NCBI RefSeq assembly: GCF_913774235.1
Contig: NZ_CAJYDW010000002.1
Span: 62,001 to 126,000 of the forward strand
Reading direction: 5' to 3'
Length of the DNA: 64,000 nucleotides
Origin: an uncultured Pseudomonas sp.
GTDB taxonomy: Bacteria; Pseudomonadota; Gammaproteobacteria; Pseudomonadales; Pseudomonadaceae
The translations under genes were made by a program, and so were the position numbers. Below, piece after piece: positions 37,577 to 48,524 of this stretch; within the stretch, counting starts at the first letter, position 1, and every line of letters begins with the position of its first letter. The notes beneath the pieces are model-generated. The model was not told where the DNA came from and did not search any database. It was given only the letters and a program-made list of their open reading frames with translations.

Positions 37577-38527
37577 TCAGCGGTAGGCCACCCCCGGCAG
37601 CACGCAGAGCATCTCGTAGAGCAGGTTGGCACCGAGCAGGGCGGTGTTGCCGGTGGTGTCGTAGGGCGGCGAGACTTCTACCAGATCGCAGCCCACCAGA
37701 TCGAGGCCGCGGCAGCCGCGGATGATCTCCAGCGCCTGGATGGTGGTCAGGCCGCCGATCTCCGGGGTGCCGGTGCCGGGCGCCCAGGCGGGATCTATGC
37801 TGTCGATGTCGTAGGACAGATACACCGGCCCGCCCCCGACCCGTTCGCGAACCTCGGCCATCAGCGGCGCCAGCGATTTATGCCAGCACTCTTCCGCCTG
37901 CACCACGCGGAAGCCCTGCTGGCGGCACCAGTCGAAGTCGTCGGCGGCGTAGCCCTGGGCCCGCAGGCCGATCTGCACCACCCGGTCGCAGTCCAGCAGA
38001 TCCTCCTCCACGGCGCGGCGGAAGGTGGTGCCATGGGCGATCTTCTCGCCGAACATGTGCTCATTGACGTCGGCGTGGGCATCCACGTGCACCAGCCCGA
38101 CCTTGCCGTACTTCTTCTTCAGGGCCCGCAGGATGGGCAGCGTCAGGGTATGGTCGCCGCCCAGGGTAAGGGGGATGACGTCGTGCTCGAGCACCCGGTC
38201 GTAGTGCTCCTCGATCAGGCGCACCGTATCCAGCAGGTTGAAGGTGTTGATGGCCACGTCACCCAGGTCGGCGACGCTCAGGGAATCGAAGGGCGCGGCG
38301 CCCGTGGCCATGTTGTACGGGCGGATCATCACCGACTCGCTGCGGATCTGCCGCGGACCGAAACGGGTGCCCGAGCGCAGCGAGGTGCCGATGTCCAAGG
38401 GAATGCCGATGAAGGCGGCGTCCAGGCCGGCAGGCGAGGCCAGGTGGGGCAGCCGCAGCATGCTGGCGATGCCCCCGAAGCGGGGCATCTCGTTGCCGCC
38501 CAGCGGCTGGTGCAGGGTCTTTTCCAC
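37577..38527 (-). CDS. gbuA: Guanidinobutyrase
   Basis: This 316-residue ureohydrolase splits 4-guanidinobutyrate into 4-aminobutyrate and urea. The binuclear Mn ligands are visible: H126 in LGGDHTLT, D149, H151 and D153 in HVDAHADVN, and D240 and D242 in SYDIDSIDPAWAPGTGTPE. M158 in NEHMFGEKIAHGT fits the methionine reported as Met161 in P. aeruginosa GbuA, where guanidinopropionase has tyrosine, so guanidinobutyrase is favoured over GpuA or agmatinase. The start is GTG at 38527 with GAGGA seven bases upstream. It is divergent from the LysR gene gbuR, as in P. aeruginosa PA1421-PA1422. Confidence 0.92.
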   Translation of the reverse strand: MEKTLHQPLGGNEMPRFGGIASMLRLPHLASPAGLDAAFIGIPLDIGTSLRSGTRFGPRQIRSESVMIRPYNMATGAAPFDSLSVADLGDVAINTFNLLDTVRLIEEHYDRVLEHDVIPLTLGGDHTLTLPILRALKKKYGKVGLVHVDAHADVNEHMFGEKIAHGTTFRRAVEEDLLDCDRVVQIGLRAQGYAADDFDWCRQQGFRVVQAEECWHKSLAPLMAEVRERVGGGPVYLSYDIDSIDPAWAPGTGTPEIGGLTTIQALEIIRGCRGLDLVGCDLVEVSPPYDTTGNTALLGANLLYEMLCVLPGVAYR

Positions 38528-38565
38528 GGGACATCCTCTTGGTTCTGATGCCCCGATTGTGCAAA

Positions 38566-38621
38566 GCCCCTGGCAGGCGAAGAATCGCCAGGGGCAAAAA
38601 ATCACTTCAGAAATTTCTGAA
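38566..38621. promoter_or_regulatory. Operator-like palindromes in the gbuA-gbuR divergent promoter
   Basis: Two symmetrical elements lie in the 136-base divergent gap. A 9-bp inverted repeat, GCCCCTGGC (38566-38574) with GCCAGGGGC (38587-38595), is followed by a perfect 16-bp palindrome, TTCAGAAATTTCTGAA, at 38606-38621. LysR regulators typically bind dyads in such gaps between their own gene and the target, so GbuR is the likely ligand; direct evidence is absent. Confidence 0.55.
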
Positions 38622-38663
38622 CCAATGGCTAGACTGCCGGGCCGTACCTGCCCGGAGTCCGCC

Positions 38664-39563
38664 ATGGCCAACGCCCTCCACGATATCCGCCTGCTGAAGC
38701 TGTTCGCCTGCGTGGTGCGCCACCAGGGTTTCGCTGCGGCCCAGCAGGAACTGAATCTCTCCACCTCGGCCATCAGCACCTACATGAGCCAACTGGAAGG
38801 GCAACTCGGCGTCACCCTCTGCCATCGCGGCCGGGGCGGCTTCGCCCTCACCAGCAAGGGCGAGCTGTTCCACCAGGAAACCCTGCGCATCCTCGGCGAG
38901 ATCGAAGGCTTCGAGCGCTACGCCACCACCCTGAAGGGCGAGCTCAGCGGAACCCTCAACCTGGGGGTGCTCGATTCCCTGTCCAGCGAGCCGGCGTTGC
39001 CCTTGGCCGACGTCATCGGCAGCTATACCCACGACTATCCCGGCGTGCATCTGCACCTGGCGGTGACCAGTCCCTACGAACTGCAGCTGGGCGTGCTGGA
39101 GGGACGCCTGGACCTGGCCGTGGGCGCCTTCTCCGCGCGCATGAATGGCGTGGTTTACCAGCCGCTCTATCGCGAGCAGCACTGGCTCTACTGCAGCGAT
39201 CGCCATCCGCTGTTCCAGGAACGGCGTGTGCCCGCCGAGATCATCACCCGCCAGCGCATGGTGCGCCGCGGCTACTGGAGCCAGGCCGAACTCGCCCGCC
39301 ATGGCTTCAAGGAAAGCGCCGCCACCGTGGAAAGCATGGAGGCCCAACTGATCCTCATCCTCTCCGGCGCCTACATCGGTTACCTGCCGGAGCACTATGT
39401 CCACGCCTGGGTCGACCAGGGCCGCCTCAAGGCACTGCAGCCCGCCACCTTCGGCTACCAGGCGCCGTTCTCGCTGATCACCCGCCGGGGTAGGGGAAAG
39501 GAGCCGCTCATCCAGAGTTTTCAGCGAATTCTTAAAGCCCAGATGCAGAACGCCGATAGTTAG
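38664..39563 (+). CDS. gbuR: LysR family regulator GbuR
   Basis: This 299-residue LysR regulator begins ANALHDIRLLKLFACVVRH with the HTH QGFAAAQQELNLSTSAIST and linker helix LEGQLGVTLCHRGRGG. The effector domain includes SGTLNLGVLDSLSSEPALPLAD and LILSGAYIGYLPEHYV. ATG 38664 is selected from GGAG at 38653-38656 and from the conserved HTH position; the open frame continues 142 codons upstream through gbuA DNA as a shadow. Its divergent position to gbuA matches P. aeruginosa gbuR, which activates gbuA in response to guanidinobutyrate. Confidence 0.9.
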   Translation: MANALHDIRLLKLFACVVRHQGFAAAQQELNLSTSAISTYMSQLEGQLGVTLCHRGRGGFALTSKGELFHQETLRILGEIEGFERYATTLKGELSGTLNLGVLDSLSSEPALPLADVIGSYTHDYPGVHLHLAVTSPYELQLGVLEGRLDLAVGAFSARMNGVVYQPLYREQHWLYCSDRHPLFQERRVPAEIITRQRMVRRGYWSQAELARHGFKESAATVESMEAQLILILSGAYIGYLPEHYVHAWVDQGRLKALQPATFGYQAPFSLITRRGRGKEPLIQSFQRILKAQMQNADS

Positions 39564-39581
39564 TCTGACGATAGCCAAGCG

Positions 39582-39595
39582 GTGATCGTCATCAC
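39582..39595 (+). promoter_or_regulatory. Anr/FNR-like box upstream of aer
   Basis: GTGATCGTCATCAC at 39582-39595 keeps the TGAT-N4-ATCA core of the Anr box TTGAT-N4-ATCAA, with both outer bases changed. It lies 77 bases before the aer start. In P. aeruginosa aer is reported to be controlled by ANR, so the location fits. Confidence 0.55.
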
Positions 39596-39672
39596 TCGTG
39601 CAGGTAATCCGCCGCTATTGAAACGGCCGATTCCGCACGGAGTAGATCATCAGACAAATAAGGCACCCCGCG

Positions 39673-41238
39673 ATGCGCACGAATTTGCCGGTCACCCAGC
39701 AAGGCCGAACCTTCAAGGAAGAAGAGCGACTCATCTCCACCACCGACTTGCAAGGCAACATCACCTACTGCAACGAGGCGTTCATCGCCATCAGTGGCTA
39801 TACGCGTGAGGAGTTGATCGGCAGTCCGCACAACCTGGTACGCCACCCCGACATGCCGCCGCCGGTGTTCGGCCACATGTGGGCCACCCTCAAGGAAGGC
39901 AAGCCGTGGATGGGGATTGTCAAGAATCGCTGCAAGAACGGCGACTTCTACTGGGTTAGCGCCTACGTGACGCCGATTCTCGAGCATGGCCGGGTGATCG
40001 GCTACGAATCCGTCCGCTCGCTGCCCAGCGCCGACGAGGTACGTCGCGCCGGTGAGCTCTATGCACGGATCAACGCGGGCAAGGCGCCCGTACCCTTGGC
40101 CCGACGTCTGGGTAGCGCAGTCGCGGCCTGCTGGTCGACCATAGCTGCGACCGGCGTCATCCTGGGCGGACACTTCCTGCTCGACGACACTACCCAGGCG
40201 GTGCTCATCGTCGCCGCCCTGCTGGGCATCAGCGCCCACCAGCTGTATCGCCAGCGGGCCAGCATCGAGCGCATCCTCGCCGATCATCCCAAGATGTTCT
40301 CCAGCGACGTCGTCGCCCCGACCTACAGCGACCAGGTCGGCGCCCCGGCCCGACTCGACCTGGCCCTGCACAGCGAAGCCGCTCGATTGCAAACCGCCTT
40401 GACCCGGCTGGCCGACGTCGGCGACAGCGTGCGCCTGAAGGCCCGAGAATCCTCGCAGCTGGCGCAGTCCGAAGCCCAGTTGCTGGAGCAGCAGCGCCAC
40501 GAGACCGACCAGTCCGCCGCCGCCATCACCCAGATGACCTCCACCATCCACGAGGTTTCGCAGAACGTCCAGGAAACCGCCCAGGCGGCCTCCAATGCCG
40601 AGAGCCTGGTGCTCTCCGGCCGGGACAAGGCCGAGGAAAGCCTCAATTCCATGCGTGAATTGGGCACCGCCGTCAGCGACATCGGCCAGGCCGTAGGCGA
40701 ACTGGCCAACTCGACCCAGAGCATCGGCAGCGTCGCCGACGTCATCACCGCCATCGCCGAGCAGACCAACCTGCTGGCGCTGAACGCGGCCATCGAGGCC
40801 GCACGGGCAGGTGAGGCCGGGCGCGGGTTCGCCGTGGTGGCCGACGAGGTCCGCTCCCTGGCGTCCCGCACCCGGGAATCCACCGAGCAGATCCACCAGA
40901 TCATCGCCAATCTGCAGGCCAACGCTGACCGCGCCGTCGCCACCGCCAGCCGCGGCGAAGAGACCTCGCGCCAGAGCGAGCGCCACTCCGCCGCCGTGCG
41001 CGAGTCCCTGGAAGGCATCAGCGAATCGGTTAGCCGCATCACCGCCATGAGCCAGCAGATGGCGACCGCCGTGGAAGAACAGAGCCACGTCTCGGAAGAC
41101 ATCAATCGCCAGATCAGCCGCATCGCGGAATTGTCCGACCACAGCTCGACCCAGGCCTTGCGCGGGTCGGAGCTCAGCCGCGAACTCGAGGGCATGGCCG
41201 ACTACCTGCACGACCTCACCGCGCGCTTCAATCGCTGA
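39673..41238 (+). CDS. aer: Aerotaxis receptor Aer (PAS-domain chemoreceptor)
   Basis: This 521-residue chemoreceptor senses redox/oxygen through an N-terminal FAD-binding PAS domain (about residues 15-115, with [20 protein letters not shown] and [19 protein letters not shown]), has a membrane hairpin at about 155-190, and ends in a methyl-accepting signalling domain. The hairpin tip is visible as [21 protein letters not shown] and [15 protein letters not shown]. There is no periplasmic ligand domain. Its length equals that of P. aeruginosa Aer as remembered. It lies directly after gbuR, with an Anr-like box in the gap. It should steer swimming toward favourable respiration conditions. Confidence 0.93.
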   Translation: MRTNLPVTQQGRTFKEEERLISTTDLQGNITYCNEAFIAISGYTREELIGSPHNLVRHPDMPPPVFGHMWATLKEGKPWMGIVKNRCKNGDFYWVSAYVTPILEHGRVIGYESVRSLPSADEVRRAGELYARINAGKAPVPLARRLGSAVAACWSTIAATGVILGGHFLLDDTTQAVLIVAALLGISAHQLYRQRASIERILADHPKMFSSDVVAPTYSDQVGAPARLDLALHSEAARLQTALTRLADVGDSVRLKARESSQLAQSEAQLLEQQRHETDQSAAAITQMTSTIHEVSQNVQETAQAASNAESLVLSGRDKAEESLNSMRELGTAVSDIGQAVGELANSTQSIGSVADVITAIAEQTNLLALNAAIEAARAGEAGRGFAVVADEVRSLASRTRESTEQIHQIIANLQANADRAVATASRGEETSRQSERHSAAVRESLEGISESVSRITAMSQQMATAVEEQSHVSEDINRQISRIAELSDHSSTQALRGSELSRELEGMADYLHDLTARFNR

Positions 41239-41300
41239 TTCGGCGGTTAGACGGTGGCGATCCGGTATGATCGTCGCCGTCTCTCGCCCCGGAAACCCCG

Positions 41301-41912
41301 ATGTCCCGTCCCGCCTGCGCCCGCTGCCAGCGCCCCATGCCGCTGTGCCTCTGCGCGCTGATCCCCCGCTTGCCAAGCCGCACCCGGGTGCTATTGCTGC
41401 AGCACCCCAGCGAGCGGCGCCATCCGCTCAATACCGCGCGGCTGGCCGCGCTAGGGCTGGTCAACGCCCGACTGGAGATCGGCGAGGAATTTCCGGAGCT
41501 GCCGCTCTGGCTGGAAGGGAAGGAGGCTCGCCTGTTGTTCCCGGGGCCGGAGGCGATCCGCCTAGATCTATTGCCTCCGTCCACCGAGACGTGCTCGCCG
41601 CGCCTGCTGGTGGTCCCCGACGGCACCTGGCGCAAGGCGCGCCTGCTGCTGCACGTCAATCCGGCCCTGGCGGCGTTGCCGAGGGTGACACTGCCGCCTG
41701 GCCCACCGTCCCGCTATCGCGTCCGCAAGGCACCTGCGGCTGATGCCGTCTCGACGATCGAGGCGGTGGTGGCGGCGTTGAACATCCTGGACGCCCCGGC
41801 ACGCTTCGAGGCGTTACTGACTCCCTTCGAGGCCCTCATCGACGGCCAGATCGCGGCCATGGGCGCGGAAACCTTTGCACGCAATCACGGCGCGCCAGAG
41901 CAGGACACCTAG
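41301..41912 (+). CDS. tapT: tRNA-uridine aminocarboxypropyltransferase, DTW domain protein
   Basis: The 203-residue product is a DTW-domain protein, the SPOUT-like family that makes 3-(3-amino-3-carboxypropyl)uridine (acp3U) in tRNA from SAM. It opens with a zinc-binding cysteine cluster, CARCQRPMPLCLCA, then RTRVLLLQHPSERRHPLNTARLA (shared by the family) and the DTW signature as DGTWRKAR, with glycine in place of the usual D-x-W spacing residue. The ATG at 41301 follows CGGAAACCCCG, a modest site. A TATGAT -10-like hexamer lies at 41266-41271. It is a single-gene unit after aer. Confidence 0.88.
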   Translation: MSRPACARCQRPMPLCLCALIPRLPSRTRVLLLQHPSERRHPLNTARLAALGLVNARLEIGEEFPELPLWLEGKEARLLFPGPEAIRLDLLPPSTETCSPRLLVVPDGTWRKARLLLHVNPALAALPRVTLPPGPPSRYRVRKAPAADAVSTIEAVVAALNILDAPARFEALLTPFEALIDGQIAAMGAETFARNHGAPEQDT

Positions 41913-41969
41913 GGAATTCGGCGGCGGTCCCGCCACTCTACCTAGAGTAGCCCGCAGAGGAGTCTCGCC

Positions 41970-42146
41970 ATGCCCCGCGTCCCCGTCCGCCAGGACCTCG
42001 AATTCGCACCCCTTTCGATCTTCGCCATGCCCCGTGCCGGCGGAGAACCGGACCAGCCCGATCCAGCCCCCATCCAGCCCGGCGAGCCGGGCGAACCCAC
42101 CATTCCCGACCAACCGCCGCCCACCCCCATGGCGGACGCCGCCTAG
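41970..42146 (+). CDS. Small proline-rich hypothetical protein (58 residues)
   Basis: A short ORF begins at ATG 41970, seven bases after a perfect GAGGAG (41957-41962), and ends at TAG 42146. A strong terminator starts 20 bases later. The protein begins MPRVPVRQDLEFAPLSIFAM and continues with a proline- and acid-rich tail containing GEPDQPDPAPIQPGEPGEP. There is no signal peptide or hydrophobic segment, and the tail looks disordered. The good ribosome-binding site and terminator support expression. No family was recognised. It lies 57 bases after tapT on the same strand. Confidence 0.6.
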   Translation: MPRVPVRQDLEFAPLSIFAMPRAGGEPDQPDPAPIQPGEPGEPTIPDQPPPTPMADAA

Positions 42147-42166
42147 CGGTTTCCTGGCCGGCAAAG

Positions 42167-42203
42167 AGAAGGGGCGATCAGCGCTGATCGCCCCTTCTTT
42201 TTT
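42167..42203. terminator. Perfect bidirectional rho-independent terminator
   Basis: AGAAGGGGCGATCAGC (42167-42182) is followed directly by its exact reverse complement (42183-42198) and then a run of T to 42203. It separates the convergent small proline-rich gene and ybaN. The 16-bp arms make it one of the strongest hairpins in the window. Confidence 0.92.
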
Positions 42204-42216
42204 ATCTGATCGATCA

Positions 42217-42615
42217 TCAGCGCCGCGTCTTCTGCCTCAGCAGATAGACGGTGACGGCGGCGCAACTGGTGAAGGCAGCCACCCGCGCCCAGACGTACGG
42301 CACCAGCCAGCAGGAAAAGCCCACGCTGATCCACATGGCGACGATGGCGTAGACCTTGCCCTTGAGCGGGATGCCTTCGCCTTCGAGATAGGGTTTCACC
42401 CAGGGGCCGAGCCATTTGTGGTTGATCAACCACAGATAGAAACGCTCTGAGCTGCGCATGAAACAGGCCGCGGCCAGCAACAGGAAGGGCGTGGTGGGCA
42501 GCAACGGCAAGAAGGCGCCGATGATGCCCAGGGCGACGCTCAGCCAGCCGGCGCCCAGCAGCAAGTAGCGAACCCAGCCCTTCTTCTGGCGGGGCCTGGA
42601 CGTAGCCTCTTCCAT
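42217..42615 (-). CDS. YbaN family inner-membrane protein (DUF454)
   Basis: This 132-residue membrane protein has the DUF454 signature [34 protein letters not shown] followed by [22 protein letters not shown] (shared in YbaN). There are about three to four hydrophobic segments and basic termini (QKKG, RQKTRR). The function of YbaN is unknown. It lies 3 bases after the YecA-family gene on the same strand, so the two are co-transcribed, and it ends at the terminator at 42167-42203. Confidence 0.9.
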   Translation of the reverse strand: MEEATSRPRQKKGWVRYLLLGAGWLSVALGIIGAFLPLLPTTPFLLLAAACFMRSSERFYLWLINHKWLGPWVKPYLEGEGIPLKGKVYAIVAMWISVGFSCWLVPYVWARVAAFTSCAAVTVYLLRQKTRR

Positions 42616-42618
42616 CGC

Positions 42619-43203
42619 TCAGTGACGCGGCTTGAGCAGCGCCGGCTTTTCTTCCGGGGAATGGCAGAGCAGGAACAGCTGGGTCAGCAGTTCCGGGATC
42701 TGCACCATCATGTCGGCGACCAGGCGGCGGTCCTGGGCGATCTCGGCGAATTCGGGTTGTTCGTCGAACAGACCCGAACCGACCATGATCGGCAGCAGCA
42801 ACTCGCTGACTTCGTCTTCCGCGTCTTCGAACCACACGGCCTCGCGGAGGAACACCCCTTCCATGAAGCCGATGCACCAGCCGCGCAGCTCGGAGTCGTC
42901 CGGCTCGGGGCCGAGGTCCAGCTCGCAGGGCAGATCGAGTTCCTCATCGCTGCCGAGGATACGCAGGATATGCGCCTTGAGCTGCACCAGGGCCTGCTCG
43001 ATGTCCTCCTGTTGGGCGGCATCGCGATACTGCGGCGGCTCGGCGAAGAGGGCGTCGATCCACTCCTGCTCGGGTACCTCTTCCGGGCAGATGGACAGGG
43101 CGGTCAGGTAGCCATGGGCGGCTACGTAGTCGAGCGCTTCTTCGTGCAGATCGTCTGCATCGAGAAAATCGCGCAGACGGGTCAATTGTTCGGCGAAGGA
43201 CAT
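42619..43203 (-). CDS. YecA/UPF0149 family protein
   Basis: This 194-residue acidic protein has the UPF0149 opening [30 protein letters not shown] and the core [20 protein letters not shown]. Family members (YecA, YgfB) are small helical regulators; Pseudomonas YgfB-type proteins affect gene expression and beta-lactam resistance, but this branch has no defined role. It lacks the C-terminal SEC-C zinc motif of long YecA proteins. Co-directional with ybaN and divergent from recQ over 162 bases. Confidence 0.88.
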   Translation of the reverse strand: MSFAEQLTRLRDFLDADDLHEEALDYVAAHGYLTALSICPEEVPEQEWIDALFAEPPQYRDAAQQEDIEQALVQLKAHILRILGSDEELDLPCELDLGPEPDDSELRGWCIGFMEGVFLREAVWFEDAEDEVSELLLPIMVGSGLFDEQPEFAEIAQDRRLVADMMVQIPELLTQLFLLCHSPEEKPALLKPRH

Positions 43204-43335
43204 CGGCTACTTACCTCGGAAAGGATTCGAAAGGGCGGAACGGCGGGAATTGTAGACGAGCGCCAGGGTGACGTCGAACGCGTCGGCACCTGGTCGGCCG
43301 ACGGAAAAGGCCAGCCGCAGCGAGCCCGGCATCCG

Positions 43336-43341
43336 TATAAT
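43336..43341 (+). promoter_or_regulatory. Perfect -10 hexamer of recQ
   Basis: TATAAT lies 25 bases before the recQ ATG and just before the CGAGGAGG ribosome-binding site. No good -35 hexamer is spaced 16-18 bases upstream. The transcript would have a very short leader. Confidence 0.5.
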
Positions 43342-43365
43342 GCCCGTTCCATTCGAGGAGGTTTC

Positions 43366-45504
<2,139 letters not shown>

Positions 45505-45577
45505 CGAGGCGCGCCGGTTGCCCCGGCGTGCCTTCAACCAGAATAATGAGAAAATCCAAGTACAAGGTTTAGCCTGA

Positions 45578-46012
45578 ATGACTACCGATCCACACCTGTT
45601 CGGCCGCCAGATCTTCCATGTCTCCCGTGCTTGGCGGGCAGAGCTCGACCGTCGTCTGAGTCACCTGGGGCTGTCCCAGGCGCGCTGGCAGGTGTTGCTG
45701 AACCTGGCGCGGATGAAAGGCGTCCAGCCGACCCAACGAGAGCTGGCCCAGAGCATCAGCATCGAGGGGCCGACCCTGGCGCGTCTGCTCGACGGTCTGG
45801 AGAAACAAGGCCTGGTAAAGCGGCTGGCGGTCACTGAAGACCGCCGTGCCAAGCGCATCATGTTGACCCAGGAGGCCGGTCCGCTGATCGAGAAGATCGA
45901 GACCATCGCCGAAGCCCTGCGCAAGGAATTGCTCAGTGGCCTGGACGACGAAGAGATCGCCATTTGCCAGCAGGTACACCAGCGCGTGCTCGCCAACCTG
46001 GAGCGCGGCTGA
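45578..46012 (+). CDS. MarR family transcriptional regulator (SlyA-like)
   Basis: The 144-residue protein has a MarR winged helix: dimer helix HLFGRQIFHVSRAWRAELDRRL, HTH PTQRELAQSISIEGPTLARLLDGLEKQGLV and wing KRLAVTEDRRAKRIMLT. The aromatic/tryptophan-containing RWQVLLNLARM before the HTH fits SlyA-type proteins that respond to small phenolic or oxidised ligands. The start follows AAGGTTTAGCCTG, a weak site. It lies 73 bases after recQ and 238 bases before the FimV-like gene. The target genes are not evident from the sequence. Confidence 0.9.
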   Translation: MTTDPHLFGRQIFHVSRAWRAELDRRLSHLGLSQARWQVLLNLARMKGVQPTQRELAQSISIEGPTLARLLDGLEKQGLVKRLAVTEDRRAKRIMLTQEAGPLIEKIETIAEALRKELLSGLDDEEIAICQQVHQRVLANLERG

Positions 46013-46250
46013 CCGCCGCTCGGCGGCACGCCAAGCCTCCGCGCAACCGCTTATCCCATCCGCCGGTGCGGGACAGGGCGTCTGGCACCGGGTCTGACGC
46101 GCTACCCCGGGCAGGACGTCATTTTTCGTTCACGACCGGTGGTTTGCCGTCTGTCGGTATCGATGCTACGTTCCAGCGTAGCGGGGGCGATTTTTGTGAG
46201 CCACCGCGCTAAAACACCGGTTTCCTCGAATACCTGACGCAGCGGTATCC

Positions 46251-48419
46251 ATGGTCGCGAAACGCCGTCCCCTTGCCTTGTTCACCCTGTCGGCCGCGAT
46301 GCTGACCACTACTCCTCAAGCGGCTCTGGCGCTCGGTCTCGGTGGTATCACCCTGCAGTCTTCGCTCAACGAACCCCTGCGCGCACGGATCGAGCTGGTC
46401 AACATCGGCGATGCCGAGCCCGGAGACTTCCATATCCATCTGGCGCCCAACGATGCCTTCGCTCGCGCCGGTGTCGATCGTACCCAGTTCATGGACGATC
46501 TGGTCTTCACCCCCCACCTGCGTACCGCGGCCGGTAGCTATATCGAGGTCACCTCGCGGCGCTCGTTGATCGAACCCTATCTGGGCTTCATCGTTCAGCT
46601 GGAGCAACCCGGCGGCAAGCAGTTGCGCGAATTCACCCTGCTGGTCGATCCGCCGCGCAGTGGCGGTGCGCCCACCAGCGTGGCCAGCACCGCACCGGCC
46701 CGCGCCGCTGCGCCGACCCGCAATCCGGCGCAGTCTACCAAGCCGACGCCGCCGAAGACCCCGGCCGCGCCCCAGCCATCCGGGCTCGCGCCTACGCCTG
46801 GCCTCACCGCTGGTGCCGGGATCTATCAGACCCGTCCCAGGGACACCCTCTGGAGCATCGCCAAGCGGCTGGGACCCATGGCCAATCGTTCGGCCGAGCA
46901 ATTGATGGCCGATCTGTTCGCCCTCAACCCCGCATCCTTTTCCAACAACGATCCGCGGCGGCTCAAGGCCGGCCAGACCCTGCGCCTGCCGGCTGGCGTC
47001 AGCGAGCCCGCAGCCGAGCAACCCGTTGCGGCCAAGGCCGCACCCAGACCCGCTCCTGCCCCGGTGGCAACGCCGCCACTGGCGGCCGCGCCGGTCGCCA
47101 GCGTGCCTCAGCCTGCCTCAGCTCCGCCCGCGGCACCCGCACCGGCCACCAGCGAGCCCAGCGCTGCCGCAGCTGCGCCCCCGCCTGCCGGAACCGGCGA
47201 AGATGCCAAGCCGCTACTCGTCACCCAGGACCTGGGCCGTCAGGTAGGGGATCTGGAAGGCCAGCTCAACCAGCTGCAGTCGCGCTACGACACCCTGCTG
47301 GAGCAGAAGGAAGCGCTCATCGCCCAGCTGCAGCAGGAGCGCGATGGCCTGCAACAGCAGCTCAAGCAGGCGCGTTCGGTCGCCCTGGTGCCGGCGGTCC
47401 CAGCCGCCGCGCCCGTCTCGTCCGCGGCGCCGCCGGCCCAGGCGACCGCCACTGCGCCTGCGGTGGTGGGTACTGCCGAAGACGAGGGGCTGTTTTCCCT
47501 GCGCTCCCTGGTGCTGGGGGGTTCCGCGGCCGTTCTGGCGTTAGCGGGCGTGCTCTGGTGGCGCCGTCGACGCACCGAAGAAGTCGTGGTAGTCGCCGAG
47601 GAGGAGGACGCCCAACCTGCCGAGCCGCTTCCTGCGCCGGTACTGGTGGCGACCCAGGCCGACTCCCTGCGACCCAAGGTCGCCGCCGCCACGCCGCCGG
47701 CACCGGTCGACGACCACGCCGGGCGCGCGGAGATCTATATCGCCTACGGCCGCTACGGTCAGGCACGGGAGGTGCTGGAAAGCGGTCTCGCCGAAGACGA
47801 GCGCCGCCAGGATCTGCGCCTGCTGCTGCTACGCGTGCTCGCCACCCTGGGCGAGGCCCAGGCGTTCAACCAGCACGAACAGCGCTTCCTCGCCCTCGGC
47901 GGGGCAGCGGCCAGTCTCGCCGTCCTCCATGCTCAGTTTCCCGGAATGTCCGCCTCGCCAGTGGAGGAACTCGAGGACGACGACCTGGAACTACCCGACT
48001 TCGATGCCCCGGCTAACGAATGGTCCGCCGAATTGCAGTTCCAGGAGCCGGCGCAACCGGCACCGGTGAGCGAGGAACACTACGATCTGGATCTGGCCGA
48101 TCTGAGCCTGGACGAGGCCATCGCCCTCACCGAGGAGCTGGATGCCGATTCCGGCTGGAAGCCGGTCGGCGCCACCGACGTGGTGGTGCAGGACGATTTT
48201 CCCGAAGGCCTGGGCGAATTGCCGGCGGTCTTCGAGCTGGACCTGAGTCTCGACGAGCACTTCATGGCCGACGACATCGCCCGTCGCTTCGCCGAAGCGG
48301 AAGCTTGCCTCGATCAGGGCAACGTCCACCAGGCGGCCTCGCTGTTGCAGGAAATCGTCAGCGAGGGCACCGACAGCCAGCGCGAGCGCGCCGAGATCCT
48401 CTTGTCGCGCCTCGCCTGA
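46251..48419 (+). CDS. FimV-like polar/envelope protein with LysM domain
   Basis: This 722-residue protein has a signal peptide (about residues 1-28), a FimV N-terminal domain (GLGGITLQSSLNEPLRARIEL onward to ~136), a Pro/Ala-rich linker, a LysM peptidoglycan-binding domain at ~190-247 (YQTRPRDTLWSIAKRLG), another low-complexity stretch, a coiled coil at ~325-375, one transmembrane helix at ~418-440 and an acidic cytoplasmic part. It ends in a FimV C-terminal domain, ADDIARRFAEAEACLDQGNVHQAASLLQEI. This is the full FimV architecture in shorter form. FimV proteins organise the cell pole and type IV pili; the copy near recQ/plpD is a second paralogue type (compare PA3340). Confidence 0.9.
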   Translation: MVAKRRPLALFTLSAAMLTTTPQAALALGLGGITLQSSLNEPLRARIELVNIGDAEPGDFHIHLAPNDAFARAGVDRTQFMDDLVFTPHLRTAAGSYIEVTSRRSLIEPYLGFIVQLEQPGGKQLREFTLLVDPPRSGGAPTSVASTAPARAAAPTRNPAQSTKPTPPKTPAAPQPSGLAPTPGLTAGAGIYQTRPRDTLWSIAKRLGPMANRSAEQLMADLFALNPASFSNNDPRRLKAGQTLRLPAGVSEPAAEQPVAAKAAPRPAPAPVATPPLAAAPVASVPQPASAPPAAPAPATSEPSAAAAAPPPAGTGEDAKPLLVTQDLGRQVGDLEGQLNQLQSRYDTLLEQKEALIAQLQQERDGLQQQLKQARSVALVPAVPAAAPVSSAAPPAQATATAPAVVGTAEDEGLFSLRSLVLGGSAAVLALAGVLWWRRRRTEEVVVVAEEEDAQPAEPLPAPVLVATQADSLRPKVAAATPPAPVDDHAGRAEIYIAYGRYGQAREVLESGLAEDERRQDLRLLLLRVLATLGEAQAFNQHEQRFLALGGAAASLAVLHAQFPGMSASPVEELEDDDLELPDFDAPANEWSAELQFQEPAQPAPVSEEHYDLDLADLSLDEAIALTEELDADSGWKPVGATDVVVQDDFPEGLGELPAVFELDLSLDEHFMADDIARRFAEAEACLDQGNVHQAASLLQEIVSEGTDSQRERAEILLSRLA

Positions 48420-48458
48420 GAGGCTCGCTAGCCCCGCAGGGGTATCCGAACGTCCCTC

Positions 48459-48495
48459 GACCGCTTGGCGTGAAATACGCGCGCGCCAAGCGGTC
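48459..48495. terminator. 12-bp hairpin between the FimV-like gene and plpD
   Basis: GACCGCTTGGCG (48459-48470) pairs perfectly with CGCCAAGCGGTC (48484-48495) over 13 bases. It lies between convergent gene ends; there is no clean T-run on either side. Confidence 0.6.
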
Positions 48496-48524
48496 GCTTG
48501 CGTGTGCGGATCGGTAGGTCCGGC

